This document shows, piece after piece, positions 1-6,315 of a stretch of DNA of 19,563 nt. The stretch's first letter is position 1. Every line of letters starts with the position of its first letter. Below the pieces are notes generated by a model. It did not search any database. It had not been told where the DNA came from and saw nothing but the letters and a program-made list of their open reading frames with translations. The position numbers and the translations under genes were made by a program. The DNA is from Lachnospiraceae bacterium. GTDB taxonomy: Bacteria; Bacillota; Clostridia; Lachnospirales; Lachnospiraceae. The stretch is taken from contig VSOC01000069.1 of NCBI GenBank assembly GCA_009774615.1, positions 1 through 19,563 on the forward strand, read 5' to 3'.

Positions 1-358
1 TACTTATTGTTGAAGGATTTATTTCTTTGTTTATATTATCTTCTATAACTTCCCCAATAAACTCTATATTTTCATTTTGATTTAACCAGTCTTGTACAGT
101 TTTTCCACCTTTTATAATTTTCGTATTTCTGTGACAATTTTTATAAATAAGTTTACCATTATCTTTTTCTATATTGTCTCTTATTGTTTTTGGAGTAGAA
201 GTGGCTGTTTGCTGACACTTTTCACATTTGAATGTTAATACAGTCTTTTCATCAGATATAGTTATATTTTCACTAATATCTTCAACAAAGCAATTCAGCA
301 CACTCTCATATCCTTTGTTTTTACACCAGTCTGTAAATACTTGACCTTTTCTTGCCAT
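1..358 (-). CDS. Zinc-ribbon protein, 3' part outside window (partial)
   Basis: An open minus-strand frame begins with ATG at 358 and runs off the left edge, giving at least 119 residues (MARKGQVFTDWCKNKG...). The start follows strong Shine-Dalgarno-like runs (GGAGG and AGGAG) within 15 bases. The visible part has a CxxC pair (FKCEKCQQ) and later an NCHRN segment, which suggests a small zinc-ribbon or treble-clef unit; the first 20 residues and the region after the zinc unit both contain a D-W pattern (FTDWC, VQDWL), possibly a repeated module. The family is not recognised. It lies downstream of an adenine methyltransferase on the same strand, so a restriction endonuclease partner is a reasonable inference, but no catalytic motif is visible in this part. 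Confidence 0.6.
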   Translation of the reverse strand, partial: MARKGQVFTDWCKNKGYESVLNCFVEDISENITISDEKTVLTFKCEKCQQTATSTPKTIRDNIEKDNGKLIYKNCHRNTKIIKGGKTVQDWLNQNENIEFIGEVIEDNINKEINPSTIS

Positions 359-943
359 CTCCTAAGTTCCTCCCATTCTCATCCCAAAAATTTCTTTGCA
401 GAATCGCCACTAATTTTTTTCACATCTTCAATTCTTCACATTGAAAAATTTTACCCTCAATTTTCAAAAGTAGGCTTCCCAAACCCTTATTTTATATAGC
501 CCTCAAAATTGGCATTTTTCACTACCACAACTTCACTCAAATTCATATTCTATATAGCTTTCACCCATTTTTGGAATTTTTTAACCTACTTTCTACCCAA
601 CTTTATCTCATCCTAAAGTCATCAAATTTTATCCAAATCTTTATTCTTATTATCTTTCCATCACTTTTGCTATCTATCACAATCTCTCAAATAGCCATTT
701 TAAGCCATTTTCAATATCTTACCCTCCTTCTCCCTACCATCTTCATTCAAACGCCACACAAGCCATCTCAGAGCCTTATAACCAAAGGAATACGAGTTGC
801 AGGAGATCAGAAATCAAGCTCCAGGAATACGAGTTGCAGAGAATCAATAATCAACAATTACTTAAACTTAATTACCATCACCCTGAAACCATTATCTTAT
901 TAACACTTCACACTCCCTCTCCCGAAACTTTCACTCACATCAC
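359..943. other. Long purine-skewed intergenic spacer
   Basis: No convincing gene is seen in these 585 bases. Short open frames on the plus strand have low-complexity compositions without ribosome binding sites. The minus strand is strikingly purine-rich (A and G), matching the skew of the minus-strand genes on either side, so this may be a long untranslated leader for the zinc-ribbon gene or decayed coding DNA. It contains a two-copy direct repeat at 786-839 and two similar TATATAGC-containing segments near 492 and 550. No terminator was recognised behind the methyltransferase. Confidence 0.5.
786..839. repeat. Two-copy direct repeat, period 37
   Basis: The 17-mer AGGAATACGAGTTGCAG occurs exactly at 786-802 and again at 823-839. 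The sequence after each copy is also similar (GAGATCAGAAATCAA and AGAATCAATAATCAA), so the repeating unit is about 37 bases, with the second half diverged. Only two units are present and they are not separated by a unique spacer of CRISPR type. Confidence 0.7.
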
Positions 944-2020
944 TCACTCCACCTTCACTTTCCAGTTTATCCAGACACATTCTCTCTTGCCATTCACACT
1001 CTCTCGTTTAAACTCAATCTTCTGAAATCCTAGCTTTCCTTCCAGACATTCCCTATACATTGTATTATCAAAGCCAACTACCACAATTCTGCTTCCTAAC
1101 TTACTCATTCTCTCTATTTCTTTCATCATACCTAAATGCTGTCCTTCTGTAAAGCACTTATTGTATCCTCTGTGATTTCCACCAAGAAAAGGAGGATCAA
1201 AGATAAACATTATCTTCTCTATCTCTCTTTCCTTCTCCTTCAAGAGCTTTTTGTAATGATAATTGCTTACTTCCACGTTTTTATAAAGTTTATGCGTCTT
1301 TTCCAGTTCTTCCCTATATTCTCCAATCAGCTTTTTATTTACATTGATCGAACCAATACCTGCCTTCTTATAATGCTTCTGGTAGAACAGATAGACAACT
1401 TTCTTCCAGTTTATTCTCTGAAATCGCTTCCCTTCCTCTCCTTCTAAATACTCATCCACCATCTCTATCATTTTCTTATTTGGAAACCCAGTTGCAGTAA
1501 TCAGTCTTTCAAACTTCTCAAATTCCACTTCGTCCTTCATCACTAAATGATAGTTATAAAGTCCAGCATCTAAATCATTCAACCACACTTTCTCATAGCC
1601 TATTCTTGCCCCTAATAGCCCTATAAAGCCACTTCCAGCAAAACAGTCTACTAACTCTCTACTTCCACCCTCTAAGCCTTCTCTAAGCAGCCATTTCCAC
1701 TCTCTATACCAGTATCTTTGTGTTCCATACCAGTTTATCGTATATATTCTATCAATAGGAAAACTCCTTTGTCCTTCTTTTTGCCCTTCCCTTTCATCTA
1801 CTTCACCCAATATTACCAATAAACTGTAAGCTACCAAGTTTCCAGTGCTTACACCTAAATAACCTCCACCTATCAGTTTATTGAAGCTCTGCACACTTAT
1901 TTTTCCATCCAGCCACTTATGTAATACTGCAGACCTTACTCTTATTTCCAGCCCTACCTTCTCACATTCTCCACTCTCATATATTCTTCTTAGTATCTCG
2001 CAACACTCAGCCCTATCCAC
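944..2020 (-). CDS. D12-class adenine-N6 DNA methyltransferase
   Basis: This 358-residue protein has the motif order of the D12 (Dam-like, alpha) family. The S-adenosylmethionine motif I is at residues 123-131 (LVDCFAGSG), followed by the acidic loop WLNDLD near 147-151. The catalytic motif IV is DPPF at 275-278. An aromatic/basic stretch just before motif I (WYREWKWLL, about 104-112) fits motif X. The first 90 or so residues have no match I recognise and could be target-specific. The start is GTG, preceded by a GAGGGAG ribosome binding site. It probably methylates adenine in a specific site as part of a restriction-modification pair with the downstream zinc-ribbon gene, or as an orphan. It has its own promoter and is separated from the upstream gene by a terminator. 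Confidence 0.88.
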   Translation of the reverse strand: MDRAECCEILRRIYESGECEKVGLEIRVRSAVLHKWLDGKISVQSFNKLIGGGYLGVSTGNLVAYSLLVILGEVDEREGQKEGQRSFPIDRIYTINWYGTQRYWYREWKWLLREGLEGGSRELVDCFAGSGFIGLLGARIGYEKVWLNDLDAGLYNYHLVMKDEVEFEKFERLITATGFPNKKMIEMVDEYLEGEEGKRFQRINWKKVVYLFYQKHYKKAGIGSINVNKKLIGEYREELEKTHKLYKNVEVSNYHYKKLLKEKEREIEKIMFIFDPPFLGGNHRGYNKCFTEGQHLGMMKEIERMSKLGSRIVVVGFDNTMYRECLEGKLGFQKIEFKRESVNGKRECVWINWKVKVE

Positions 2021-2066
2021 ACACTCTCTCCCTCTATTACTCTGTTTAAAGCCTTCTCTATTCTCT

Positions 2067-2095
2067 ATTGTATCAGACAGTACCTATAAACACAA
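2067..2095 (-). promoter_or_regulatory. Candidate sigma-A promoter of the methyltransferase
   Basis: Minus strand: -35 TTGTGT (2090-2095), 17-base spacer, -10 TACAAT (2067-2072). The -10 is a 5/6 match, the -35 only matches in TTG. It lies just after the terminator of the upstream gene and 46 bases before the GTG start. Confidence 0.45.
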
Positions 2096-2119
2096 AATAA
2101 AAAGAGAAGAATCTTCTCT
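2093..2119 (-). terminator. Rho-independent terminator behind the DUF1703 gene
   Basis: Perfect inverted repeat AGAGAAGA/TCTTCTCT (2103-2119) followed on the minus strand by TTTTTATTTT. It lies about 65 bases after the stop codon at 2183. The stem is short and AT-rich, but the T tract is clear. Confidence 0.65.
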
Positions 2120-2182
2120 ACTCTCAAAAAGTTCTTCTCTCTATATTTTATAAGGCTCTCCTATCATTTTTAAAATCTTGTG

Positions 2183-3943
2183 TCAATCTTGTGTCAAATC
2201 ACTTGAAATCTGCTTTCCTCCACCTATTAAACACTGTATTTGTGAATGTTCTGGACTTTCTGGTTTTGCTTTTCCGCAAAAAGCAAATCCATAGCTGCGG
2301 ATTTTCTCTCTGGAAATTCCTTTTTCTATCAATACCGTTTCATATTCCTTTTCTTTTATCTGTTTCAATGCTGCATCCACTGTATCAGAAAGTTCCTTCT
2401 CTTCCGTTCTGTCCTGTACCTTAAATTCCATAATTATCCCAACATCCCCTGGCCCTCTCGGTTCCAGCATCACATCATAGCGTCCAAATCCGCTTTCCCG
2501 ATTAGAAGTCAGCACATATCGTTCCGCAAGTTCTACCATCAGCCCCAGAACAAAACCATGGTAGAATCGCTCAGGGGCTTCTTCCGAAGGACTTTTTCCG
2601 GTATCAAAATAACTGAAGGTAGCCATTGCCACCTTATTCATATAAACATTCATACCTTTTACATCATCAAGCAGTAACGCCTTGATAAAATCATTATAAC
2701 CTCCTGCGGAACAACTGAACCATTTTCTAATCATCTGGCGGAACATTGCCCCTACTTCAAAATTGGTCAGTTCCAGTTCATATTCCTGCTTCCATTCTCC
2801 AAACTCTGTCGCATAAGTACTTCTATTTTTTACTTTTAAATAGCCGCTGGCAAGCAGCAAACTCCAAATTGCCGATTCATCTTCACCTAATTGATCATAA
2901 ATAATTTGCTCATCTAATTCCATAATAATAGACTTTCCTTGCAAAAGAAACTCAAAACTTTCTTTTACATTTCGGCTTCCTTCCCGAATCAGCTTTCCTG
3001 CCAGACTGTTTGAACTGGAATTTGCCCAATAAGTTCCTATCTGCCTTTTATCCAGATAATTTAAGATGGACCAGGGATTATAAATATCCTTTTGTTTTCC
3101 AAAGGTAAACCCATCATACCATGTTTTTACTTCCTGTCTTTTTTCCGATAATCCATATTCATCCAATACAGCGAAAACTTCTTCTTCACGAAACCCAAAG
3201 CAATCTGCATACTTTTCAGACGTGGTTGTGACCACTTCCAGATTATTCAAATCAGAAAATATAGATTCCTTACTTACTCTGGTAATTCCTGTCATGATTG
3301 CCCGTTCCAGACAAAAATTTGTCTTAAATGCGGCATTAAACATGCTCCGGGTAAAGGAAACCAACTCATCCCAATAGCCATTCACATAGGCTTCCTGCAT
3401 CGGCGTATCATACTCATCCAACAGAATCATAACCTTTTTTTCATAATAGCGAGATAAAAAAAACGATAACTGATGAATTGCCATTGTTGCTGTCGTTTCA
3501 TCCATACCCACATCTACCGATAGAAAAAAATTCTTTTCCCTATCGTCCAAATTTCCATTATACAGAAGAAACCGATTTGCAGAATACAAGTTTGCCAAAA
3601 TCTGATTGATTCTGCGAACGGTTGCTGCGTAACTTTTTTCTTTCACATTGGCAAAAGATAAACTAATCACAGGATAAGTTCCCTGAAGCATCCTGTATTT
3701 TTCATCATCCCATATCGCTAATCCCTGAAATAAATCTTCACGCCCCGCATATTGAACAGAAAAGAACTTTTCCAGCATATTCATATTCAACGTCTTTCCA
3801 AAACGCCGGGGACGGGTTATTAATGTCACATCATCCTCGCTTTCCCACCATTCCCGAATAAATTTTGTTTTATCGATATAAAAGGCATTTTCTTTTCGTA
3901 CTTTTTCAAAGTCCTGCTTCCCTATGCCCAACGTTCTTGCCAT
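2183..3943 (-). CDS. AAA-ATPase-like protein with PD-(D/E)XK (DUF1703) nuclease-like domain
   Basis: The 586-residue protein has the full layout of the AAA-ATPase_like plus DUF1703 (PDDEXK_9) family common in gut Clostridia and Bacteroidetes. The N-terminus has the family opening with YIDKT (22-26) and a Walker A-like loop, RPRRFGKT at 44-51. A Walker B strand, ILLDEYD, follows near 173-179. The C-terminal nuclease-like core has D490 (GRYDVML) and E506-x-K508 (MEFK), as expected for PD-(D/E)XK. Length is normal and the gene looks intact. The start ATG has an AAGGGA site 11 bases upstream. The cellular role of the family is unknown; it often occurs in many copies per genome. An 11-base tandem duplication overlies the stop codon. 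It is flanked by its own terminator, so it is likely transcribed alone. Confidence 0.9.
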   Translation of the reverse strand: MARTLGIGKQDFEKVRKENAFYIDKTKFIREWWESEDDVTLITRPRRFGKTLNMNMLEKFFSVQYAGREDLFQGLAIWDDEKYRMLQGTYPVISLSFANVKEKSYAATVRRINQILANLYSANRFLLYNGNLDDREKNFFLSVDVGMDETTATMAIHQLSFFLSRYYEKKVMILLDEYDTPMQEAYVNGYWDELVSFTRSMFNAAFKTNFCLERAIMTGITRVSKESIFSDLNNLEVVTTTSEKYADCFGFREEEVFAVLDEYGLSEKRQEVKTWYDGFTFGKQKDIYNPWSILNYLDKRQIGTYWANSSSNSLAGKLIREGSRNVKESFEFLLQGKSIIMELDEQIIYDQLGEDESAIWSLLLASGYLKVKNRSTYATEFGEWKQEYELELTNFEVGAMFRQMIRKWFSCSAGGYNDFIKALLLDDVKGMNVYMNKVAMATFSYFDTGKSPSEEAPERFYHGFVLGLMVELAERYVLTSNRESGFGRYDVMLEPRGPGDVGIIMEFKVQDRTEEKELSDTVDAALKQIKEKEYETVLIEKGISREKIRSYGFAFCGKAKPESPEHSQIQCLIGGGKQISSDLTQD

Positions 3944-4102
3944 ATTGCCACATCCCTTCTCTTTTTACATCGCTTATCGTTTGCCGACTTAAATTTATGT
4001 TTCAGAAAATCATCTTTTTCCCCTTCATCCGCAAAAAATCAATATAAAGATTATCCCGCTGAAATAAGTATTCCTATATTCTTTTCAAACCTTGTAATGA
4101 TA

Positions 4103-4111
4103 AGTATAACA
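4103..4111 (-). promoter_or_regulatory. Candidate extended -10 for the DUF1703 gene
   Basis: Minus strand TGTTATACT is an extended -10 element (TGn then TATACT). No good -35 was found, which is tolerated with an extended -10. It would give a leader of about 150 bases before the ATG at 3943. The remaining sequence between 3944 and 4249 shows nothing else that I recognise. Confidence 0.3.
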
Positions 4112-4249
4112 TATTCCTAAAATTAAATATAGCCTGTTTTAGAAATTCTATTCCTATCTAAATTTATAGTTCATCCAAGGTTTACTCTAACTTTACTTTT
4201 AAATTTCCCCTAAGATCCATTCCTAAGTCTAAACATTTGACAATAAACT

Positions 4250-4291
4250 AAAAAACCATCCTTCAGAACAGATTTCCGTTCCAAAAGATGG
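4250..4291 (-). terminator. Terminator downstream of the spoIIID copy
   Basis: Minus strand: an interrupted stem with outer CCATC/GATGG and inner GAAC/GTTC arms, followed by six T residues (A run at 4250-4255 of the plus strand). It lies about 92 bases after the spoIIID stop and is oriented to end that transcript. Confidence 0.6.
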
Positions 4292-4382
4292 CTCTATCGA
4301 TTTTCAAATATTTTCGCTGTCAGATTCCATTTCTCTTTCTTATTTCATCATAGCAACTACATCACCCGCCAAACCACTCGTT

Positions 4383-4514
4383 CTATTTTGTTACAACCAT
4401 ATGTACCGTTGATTTACTAATCCCAAACTTCCTTGCCGTCTGCCGCACCGTTGCGTTGTGGTCTATAATGTAATTGGCTATGGCCACCGCCCGCTCTTCG
4501 ATATACTCCTTCAA
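4383..4514 (-). pseudogene. spoIIID: Truncated SpoIIID-like sporulation regulator
   Basis: The 43-codon frame reads KEYIEERAVAIANYII, then TVRQTARKFGISKSTVH, then stops after MVVTK. This matches the N-terminal helix-turn-helix of SpoIIID, the mother-cell transcription factor, normally about 80-95 residues. In intact proteins STVH is followed by KD and a conserved V-T-(D/E)-R-L, then the basic C-terminal tail; here the sequence departs after H38 and ends within eight residues, so the second half is missing. The start is TTG, with an AGGGGG ribosome binding site six bases upstream at 4521-4526. It keeps a terminator and possibly a promoter. Either it is a decayed second copy or a short HTH-only protein; a full-length copy elsewhere would be expected if the strain sporulates. 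It is too short to be found by length-based gene calling. Confidence 0.75.
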
Positions 4515-4541
4515 GGTCTTCCCCCTGAATATGTTTTTTAC

Positions 4542-4570
4542 AGCATATGCAGGGGATTTACGGAATATGT
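4542..4570 (-). promoter_or_regulatory. Possible sigma-E-type promoter of the spoIIID copy
   Basis: Minus strand ACATATT (4564-4570), a 14-base spacer and CATATGCT (4542-4549) resemble the sigma-E consensus pair (ATATT and CATACAaT, spacing 14-15). The predicted start of transcription would lie about 20 bases before the TTG codon, leaving room for the ribosome binding site. In Bacillus, spoIIID is a sigma-E target, which supports the idea. The match at -10 is only 5/8, so this is tentative. Confidence 0.33.
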
Positions 4571-4849
4571 TTGGACGTATTTACTTGGCGGATGTTTCTT
4601 TATCCTTTTTATCTGTCTATAGGTGTTCAACATAATTTACATCATCATTATTTAAAAACACAGCAAAAGAAGCAGGCAGGACTTCCGCTTTTCCATGATT
4701 GCTATCAATATTATTTACGTTTTCGCTGTGTCACACTTTTTCAAGGTTTTAAAGAACTATCTATATCCGCATCCAAACTGTGCGCTCGAACATCCGTTGA
4801 CAGGGGAATTCCTTCATGATAAAATTATTTTAAATTTTAACTGCCGCCA
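4571..4849. other. Intergenic region without recognised gene
   Basis: A 90-codon plus-strand frame crosses this stretch (4547-4819), but it has no ribosome binding site, an odd composition rich in H, Y, F and Q, and overlaps the possible spoIIID promoter. I see nothing else that can be supported. Confidence 0.4.
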
Positions 4850-4879
4850 TTGGTATACGTAAGGCAGAGGGAATAACAT
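4850..4879 (+). promoter_or_regulatory. Candidate promoter of the rubredoxin gene
   Basis: TTGGTA (4850-4855), 18-base spacer, TAACAT (4874-4879); both boxes match the vegetative consensus at 4/6. It lies 47 bases before the ATG at 4927. Confidence 0.3.
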
Positions 4880-4926
4880 AACTATGCTGCCGGCGAAAAA
4901 ATTATAAATTGGCGAAGGAGGAGAAT

Positions 4927-5541
4927 ATGAATCAGAAAACAATGTATAACCTAAGCTACGGGCTGTTTGTGCTCACCGCCGCTTCTGCAGGGCAAGACAG
5001 CGGCTGCATTATTAACACAGCAGGACAGGTAACCAGCGAACCAAATCGAATCAGCATTGCTGTCAACAAAGCTAACTTTACCCATGATCTGGTAAAGCAG
5101 AGCGGAAAATTCAACCTGTCCATTCTCAGCGAAGAGGCCAGCTTTTCCGTTTTCCAGCATTTCGGCTTTCAATCCGGGCGAGATGTGGATAAATTTTCCG
5201 GCTATCCAGACTGTAAGCGTTCTGCCAACGGCCTTTACTACGTAACTGCGGGAAGCAACGGCTATATCAGTGCCGTGACCGAGCAGACCATCGACCTGGG
5301 AAGCCACACCTTATTCATTGCTTCCGTATCTGATATGGAAGTGCTCTCTGCCGCACCTTCAGCTACCTACGCTTACTATCATTCCTCTATTAAGCCCCAG
5401 CCGCAAAAGCCTGCCTCCGGAAAAACCGTCTGGCGCTGTACGGTGTGCGGCTATGTCTATGAAGGCGAGGAGCTTCCGGCAGATTTTATCTGTCCGCTGT
5501 GCAAACACCCGGCCTCCGACTTTGAGAAGATAACACAATAA
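4927..5541 (+). CDS. hrb: High-molecular-weight rubredoxin (flavin reductase-rubredoxin fusion)
   Basis: The 204-residue protein joins an FMN-binding flavin reductase-like domain (about 1-150; features include SGCIINTAGQVTSEPNRIS and the SVSDMEVL strand) to a C-terminal rubredoxin domain. The rubredoxin iron site is C171-x2-C174 (CTVCGY) and C189-x2-C192 (CPLC). This is the arrangement of Hrb from Moorella thermoacetica, which passes electrons from NAD(P)H through FMN and iron to the flavodiiron nitric oxide/oxygen reductase FprA; the role here is inferred from that. ATG at 4927 was chosen over an in-frame TTG at 4909 because it sits five to six bases after AGGAGG. No FprA gene is seen in the window. 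The stop codon lies in a 16-base tandem duplication. Confidence 0.85.
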   Translation: MNQKTMYNLSYGLFVLTAASAGQDSGCIINTAGQVTSEPNRISIAVNKANFTHDLVKQSGKFNLSILSEEASFSVFQHFGFQSGRDVDKFSGYPDCKRSANGLYYVTAGSNGYISAVTEQTIDLGSHTLFIASVSDMEVLSAAPSATYAYYHSSIKPQPQKPASGKTVWRCTVCGYVYEGEELPADFICPLCKHPASDFEKITQ

Positions 5542-5558
5542 AAAGATAACACAATAAA
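5527..5558. repeat. 16-base tandem duplication over the hrb stop codon
   Basis: AAGATAACACAATAAA occurs at 5527-5542 and again exactly at 5543-5558. The first copy encodes the last residues (KITQ) and the TAA stop; the second is untranslated. Confidence 0.9.
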
Positions 5559-5562
5559 ACGA

Positions 5563-5597
5563 ACAGCAGGTACGATGCGTATCTGCTGTCTGTTTTT
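5563..5597. terminator. Bidirectional terminator between hrb and hemerythrin genes
   Basis: A 12-bp stem (5563-5574 with 5578-5589, one G-U pair, ATG loop) starting ACAGCAG and ending CTGCTGT. On the plus strand TTTTT follows at 5593-5597; on the minus strand the hairpin is followed by CGTTTTATT. It can serve both convergent genes. Confidence 0.85.
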
Positions 5598-5605
5598 GCT
5601 GACGG

Positions 5606-6028
5606 TTAAATCCGCCCGGTATTATCATTCATATATTTATATTCTGCAACCGATCGGTCAAAGGTCTGAATGTGATAATAGAGCCAGTCCGTTACCTTTT
5701 CATTTACCATAGCAACAAAGCCATCTGTGGGTCCCTCTTCCTCGGTCAGCCTGTCATAAAGTTCCTGGACTGCTGCTCTTAATTCTGCATGTTTTTTCTT
5801 ATGCTCCTCAATACCGGGATAACCGATGGACTCCTGGAGCGCCTCTTCTGCATTGAAATGGAAATCCGTATAGTCCGCCAGATAATTCAGCATTTTGGCA
5901 GCACCGGCTTTGTTTGCGTGCTCTTCACAGCTGCGTAAAAGGTCATTGATTTTGCCGATAAGCTCTTTGTGCTGCGTGTCTATGGTTTCATTTCCTGTAA
6001 TTAAATCATCTGTAAATTCTGCGTACAT
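5606..6028 (-). CDS. Bacteriohemerythrin
   Basis: The 140-residue protein is a single four-helix hemerythrin domain with all expected diiron ligands visible: H20 (TQHKELI), H57 and E61 (HFNAEE), H76 and H80 (HKKKH), H119 and D124 (HIQTFD). This carboxylate-bridged diiron site binds dioxygen reversibly; bacterial members are thought to store, deliver or sense oxygen, or to bind nitric oxide. No methyl-accepting or signalling domain is attached, so it is the small soluble type. ATG at 6028 was chosen because AGGAGG lies seven bases upstream; an in-frame TTG at 6034 is too close to that site. It converges with hrb, another oxygen/NO-related gene. Confidence 0.93.
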   Translation of the reverse strand: MYAEFTDDLITGNETIDTQHKELIGKINDLLRSCEEHANKAGAAKMLNYLADYTDFHFNAEEALQESIGYPGIEEHKKKHAELRAAVQELYDRLTEEEGPTDGFVAMVNEKVTDWLYYHIQTFDRSVAEYKYMNDNTGRI

Positions 6029-6053
6029 ATTCAATCCTCCTATCGCTTGATAA

Positions 6054-6082
6054 TGTATAGTTTATCATAATAATCATGAAAA
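6054..6082 (-). promoter_or_regulatory. Candidate promoter of the hemerythrin gene
   Basis: Minus strand TTTTCA (6077-6082), 17-base spacer, TATACA (6054-6059), each 4/6 to consensus, 26 bases before the ATG. Confidence 0.35.
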
Positions 6083-6208
6083 TTCCACCATTTTCTTGTA
6101 AGTTATGCTGATGTATCCGGGCATTTGTTACTATTCACACGGCACAGCAACAGGCATTTAACGCTTAATTATAATTCAATAATTGGGAAAAACCTGCTAT
6201 CGTCAATT

Positions 6209-6237
6209 TTCACAAAATATTTATTCTTTTTTGTGAA
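6209..6237. promoter_or_regulatory. Inverted repeat TTCACAAAA/TTTTGTGAA in divergent intergenic region
   Basis: Perfect 9-bp arms at 6209-6217 and 6229-6237 separated by 11 bases, between the divergent hemerythrin and lacI-family genes. The symmetry suggests a dimeric regulator site, but it does not match a consensus I can name. It lies upstream of the regulator -10. Confidence 0.35.
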
Positions 6238-6269
6238 TCAAGCAAATAGAAACGGACTCTAAACTGTGT

Positions 6270-6275
6270 TATAGT
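6270..6275 (+). promoter_or_regulatory. Candidate -10 box of the LacI-family gene
   Basis: TATAGT matches the -10 consensus at 5/6 and lies 40 bases before the ATG, directly upstream of the operator at 6291. No convincing -35 was found at 16-18 bases. Confidence 0.35.
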
Positions 6276-6290
6276 AAGTTTGTTAGTAAA

Positions 6291-6302
6291 GAATACGTAT
6301 TC
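6291..6302. promoter_or_regulatory. LacI-family operator 1 (autoregulatory)
   Basis: Perfect palindrome GAATACGTATTC with a central CG, extended by one more base pair on each side (A...T). This form is typical of LacI/GalR operators. It lies between the candidate -10 and the start codon of the regulator, a position suited to self-repression, and recurs twice before the permease gene. Confidence 0.8.
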
Positions 6303-6315
6303 TATGGTGTAACTT

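Noticed and set aside
786..839. Possible CRISPR array
   Set aside because: Only two repeats of 17 exact bases with similar, not unique, intervening sequence; no cas genes nearby.
571..1025. Two plus-strand frames over the spacer and the methyltransferase end
   Set aside because: They are low in complexity, lack ribosome binding sites and overlap the 3' end of a well-supported minus-strand gene.
4547..4819. Plus-strand 90-codon frame upstream of hrb
   Set aside because: No ribosome binding site, unusual residue content and no recognisable family; it overlaps the probable promoter of the spoIIID copy.
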